From Fibrobacter sp. (GTDB taxonomy: Bacteria; Fibrobacterota; Fibrobacteria; Fibrobacterales; Fibrobacteraceae): a stretch of 20,737 bases of DNA. The position numbers and the translations under genes are program-made. Each line of letters opens with the position of its first letter. Within the stretch, counting starts at the first letter, position 1. Positions 19,183 through 20,737 of this stretch are shown here, in pieces. The stretch covers positions 1-20,737 of the forward strand of contig JAEDLI010000036.1 in assembly GCA_016295375.1 (NCBI GenBank). Reading direction: 5' to 3'. The notes under the pieces are model-generated. The model ran no database searches. It was given only the letters and a program-made list of their open reading frames with translations, and was not told where the DNA came from.

Positions 19183-20525
19183 AGACCGTGAATATAATTC
19201 TGCTTCTGATGTTGCTGCTTGTGGGAACTCTTTTGGCAAAAGAACCTGCGACAATGCATTTCTGCGTTTCGTCATTTGATGAAACTGCGGACGATTTTGA
19301 TTTAGGCATAAAGGCTATAAAAAGAAATAATCCGAATTCAAAATGGAAATGGCCTGACTCTTTGACGTGTGGACATCCTGTTTGGAAAAATAAGTTCGTA
19401 TTGAATTTCGAGGGTCGGCAAATCGAAATGGGTGGGGAATACGACGGAAATCCAGATGAATTTAGTTGCAAAGTGTGCTCGGATACGGAGCGATTACAAA
19501 AGAGAAGCGTGACGAGTCCGTTTGTTGACGAATTGAACGCGAGGGAGGGCGGCTGTCTTTGCAGAAACGAAAAACCGATAGATTCTACATCGGTCAAAAA
19601 ACTTTATGGGAAAAAATTCAAGGCGGATTGGGAAACGACACTTTCATGTTCATGCCCGTCTTATCAGTCAATAACATTAAAGACGAAGTTAAATGTCGTT
19701 ATCGACGGCCCGTGTCCTCCTGTAGAAGTTGCCTTCAAGAAAACCGAAACGGAATCAATGGAAGACGATATTCTTGGTGAGGATTCCGTAGTGACGGTAT
19801 GGGAGTGTCGCGGAGAAAGCTGTTCCTCGGAAGAACCGAAAGAGGATACAGTGCTAGCAGAAGGGGTGTTTCCATGCTATTACGATAACGCTAATGAGAA
19901 ACACCATCCTGTTGAATCTTATGGCAGCACCAAACGGATGAACATGGTCGATAAGCCCGAGGCGTCAGAAGAAAGCTTGGAGTGCTTTGAAGTGGATGGA
20001 AAACGCTATTTAGTATTTGGGTCGAATGTACCGAGTCAGTTTTATTCTGAACATATTTATTATAGCGAATATGAATATATAACAAGTTTTTGTTATGAAA
20101 GTATAAACGGATTTAAGGAAATGAAAAAGCGGGAAACGCCATTTTATTCTTGTGAAAAAGAGATGTCGTCGCCGAAAGGTTGCAAGGCGAAGGAGCACGG
20201 TCTCGATTTCGTGATGAACGGAAAAGGCGAATTTAGCGGTTGGGATCGCAAAGCGCTTTGGCTGTATGCGCGATTGAGGGAGGCGAAAGATGCGGTTTCG
20301 TTTATGGACTCTTTAAAGTACGGCGAACTTGAGAAAGAAATTCTGTTGCCGGCCAATGTATCTAAAAAGACCGTGCAAAAGCTGAGCGACGAAGCTGCAC
20401 GGAAAACCGCGGGCATGTCGTTCTACAAGGGAACGCGGAGAGCCCGCTATGAGAAGTTTGGCAAGAACCAGTTGAATTCGATGAAGGACGCTCTTGACAA
20501 GTGCAATGCGTGGGATGGCCGCTAG
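19179..20525 (+). CDS. Secreted Cys-rich protein, domain A joined to domain B
   Basis: Family not recognised. From ATG 19179 (ATGA overlap with the previous stop) it has 448 residues; an in-frame ATG at 19140 would only add polar residues before the signal peptide. The signal peptide is residues 1-20 (cut near LLA/KEP). Domain A, about 26-218, resembles the preceding protein: KWPDSLTCGH, CKVC, LYGKKFK, IDGPCP, W208-E-C. Domain B, about 231-446, resembles the first protein of the operon: FPCY, ECF (268-270), YSC (323-325), PKGCK (332-336), GMSFY (412-416) and KC-x2-W (441-445). It therefore looks like a fusion of its two neighbours' domains. Codons are AT-rich compared with the core genes. Confidence 0.78.
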   Translation: MKTVNIILLLMLLLVGTLLAKEPATMHFCVSSFDETADDFDLGIKAIKRNNPNSKWKWPDSLTCGHPVWKNKFVLNFEGRQIEMGGEYDGNPDEFSCKVCSDTERLQKRSVTSPFVDELNAREGGCLCRNEKPIDSTSVKKLYGKKFKADWETTLSCSCPSYQSITLKTKLNVVIDGPCPPVEVAFKKTETESMEDDILGEDSVVTVWECRGESCSSEEPKEDTVLAEGVFPCYYDNANEKHHPVESYGSTKRMNMVDKPEASEESLECFEVDGKRYLVFGSNVPSQFYSEHIYYSEYEYITSFCYESINGFKEMKKRETPFYSCEKEMSSPKGCKAKEHGLDFVMNGKGEFSGWDRKALWLYARLREAKDAVSFMDSLKYGELEKEILLPANVSKKTVQKLSDEAARKTAGMSFYKGTRRARYEKFGKNQLNSMKDALDKCNAWDGR

Positions 20526-20544
20526 CGTACACGTCGAGTTTGTA

Positions 20545-20598
20545 GATGCCGCCCGTAATCGAAAACGAAGCCAACAAGGCTTTCGCCCACTTCCGTTT
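20545..20598 (+). repeat. Direct repeat, copy 2: displaced piece of the rpsG 3' end
   Basis: Bases 20566-20598 equal 12938-12970 exactly (33 of 33). Just upstream, 20545-20558 (GATGCCGCCCGTAA) equals rpsG 12819-12832, which would make the whole piece an rpsG end with about 100 internal bases lost between two CGAAGCCAA repeats; that part could be chance. The copy has no in-frame stop at the expected place (it reads CGT TTT CTC), lacks the rpsG terminator and is not expected to be translated. It begins 20 bases after the last Cys-rich gene. Confidence 0.9.
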
Positions 20599-20615
20599 TC
20601 TCTTTGATTTGGATT

Positions 20616-20651
20616 TTTTGTCACTAAACTGACAAAAGAATTTTATATATT
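20616..20651 (+). promoter_or_regulatory. Inverted repeat and -10-like box before the methyltransferase gene
   Basis: A perfect 8-bp inverted repeat, TTTTGTCA (20616-20623) and TGACAAAA (20630-20637) around six bases, is a good size for a dimeric repressor site. It is not a terminator, as no T-run follows. TATATT (20646-20651) would place the transcription start at or next to the ATG at 20659, and no Shine-Dalgarno is present, so the mRNA may be leaderless or nearly so. Confidence 0.5.
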
Positions 20652-20658
20652 CTACCTT

Positions 20659-20737
20659 ATGACGCAGGCAGAGCAAATCAGGGCGGCCAACAAGTTTGTC
20701 AAGAAATGGTCCGGCAAGGGCTACGAGAAGGGCGAAT
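20659..20737 (+). CDS. Probable MmeI-like DNA methyltransferase, N-terminus (partial)
   Basis: Only the first 26 codons are present. They read MTQAEQIRAANKFVKKWSGK then GYEKGE, and the frame is open at the window edge. The pattern of a short helix, AxxFVKxWxGxGxEKxE, is the start of the N-terminal domain of class I SAM-dependent DNA methyltransferases related to MmeI, in which restriction and methylation activities are often fused. If so, it would act in DNA modification or defence. Nothing after residue 26 can be checked, so the methyltransferase motifs themselves are not seen. Confidence 0.65.
   Translation, partial: MTQAEQIRAANKFVKKWSGKGYEKGE

Noticed and set aside
20526..20562. - strand reading ITGGIYKLDVYA, reminiscent of the end of a secreted protein
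   Set aside because: Only about 12 residues with no upstream continuation of similar character. It competes with the reading of the same bases as an rpsG remnant and cannot be supported.
12938..20598. Two units of a CRISPR array or transposon terminal repeats
   Set aside because: There are only two copies in direct orientation, one of them inside rpsG. No transposase, inverted ends or cas genes are present.
20616..20637. Inverted repeat TTTTGTCA/TGACAAAA as a terminator for the Cys-rich operon
   Set aside because: The stem is AT-rich and no T-run follows the second arm, so an operator is more likely.

Overview
The window reads as a Fibrobacter-type genome (FCB group). Evidence: two secreted polysaccharide hydrolases (GH8, GH26) with C-terminal sorting-type tails, promoter boxes of the FCB form (TTG/TTTG, about 20 bases, then TAnnTTT), and a split str cluster. 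Species cannot be fixed from the sequence alone.

Region 1 (1-12974, + strand) is the conserved core: the end of tuf, rpmG, tRNA-Trp(CCA), secE, nusG, rplK, rplA, rplJ, rplL, a two-hairpin attenuator, rpoB, rpoC, then rpsL and rpsG behind their own promoter. These genes make ribosome parts, RNA polymerase, the NusG elongation factor and the SecE translocon subunit. All look intact. RpoC carries an unusual insertion of about 66 residues ahead of its PPDLRPL segment. fusA does not follow rpsG.

Region 2 (13005-17205) begins after a strong terminator. It holds a GH8 xylanase/oligoxylanase-like gene with two defects: a signal peptide out of frame across an A8 tract, and a catalytic domain that appears to lack a central block of more than 100 residues. 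A convergent GH26 mannanase-type gene follows, and divergent from that a regulator with two tandem GntR-type winged helices and a LacI-like sensor domain. The regulator probably controls the neighbouring GH26 gene and itself.

Region 3 (17206-20525) is a translationally coupled run of three Cys-rich exported proteins of unrecognised family. The third is built like a fusion of a domain from the second with the domain forming the first, so they are a local paralogous set. Codon use is visibly more AT-rich than in the core.

Region 4 (20526-20737) contains an exact 33-bp copy of the end of rpsG, about 7.6 kb from the original in direct orientation. It is followed by a perfect inverted repeat, a -10-like box just before the start codon, and the first 26 codons of a probable MmeI-like DNA methyltransferase. 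The direct repeat makes 12971-20565 look like an inserted segment or island, but no integrase lies in the window and the mechanism is open.
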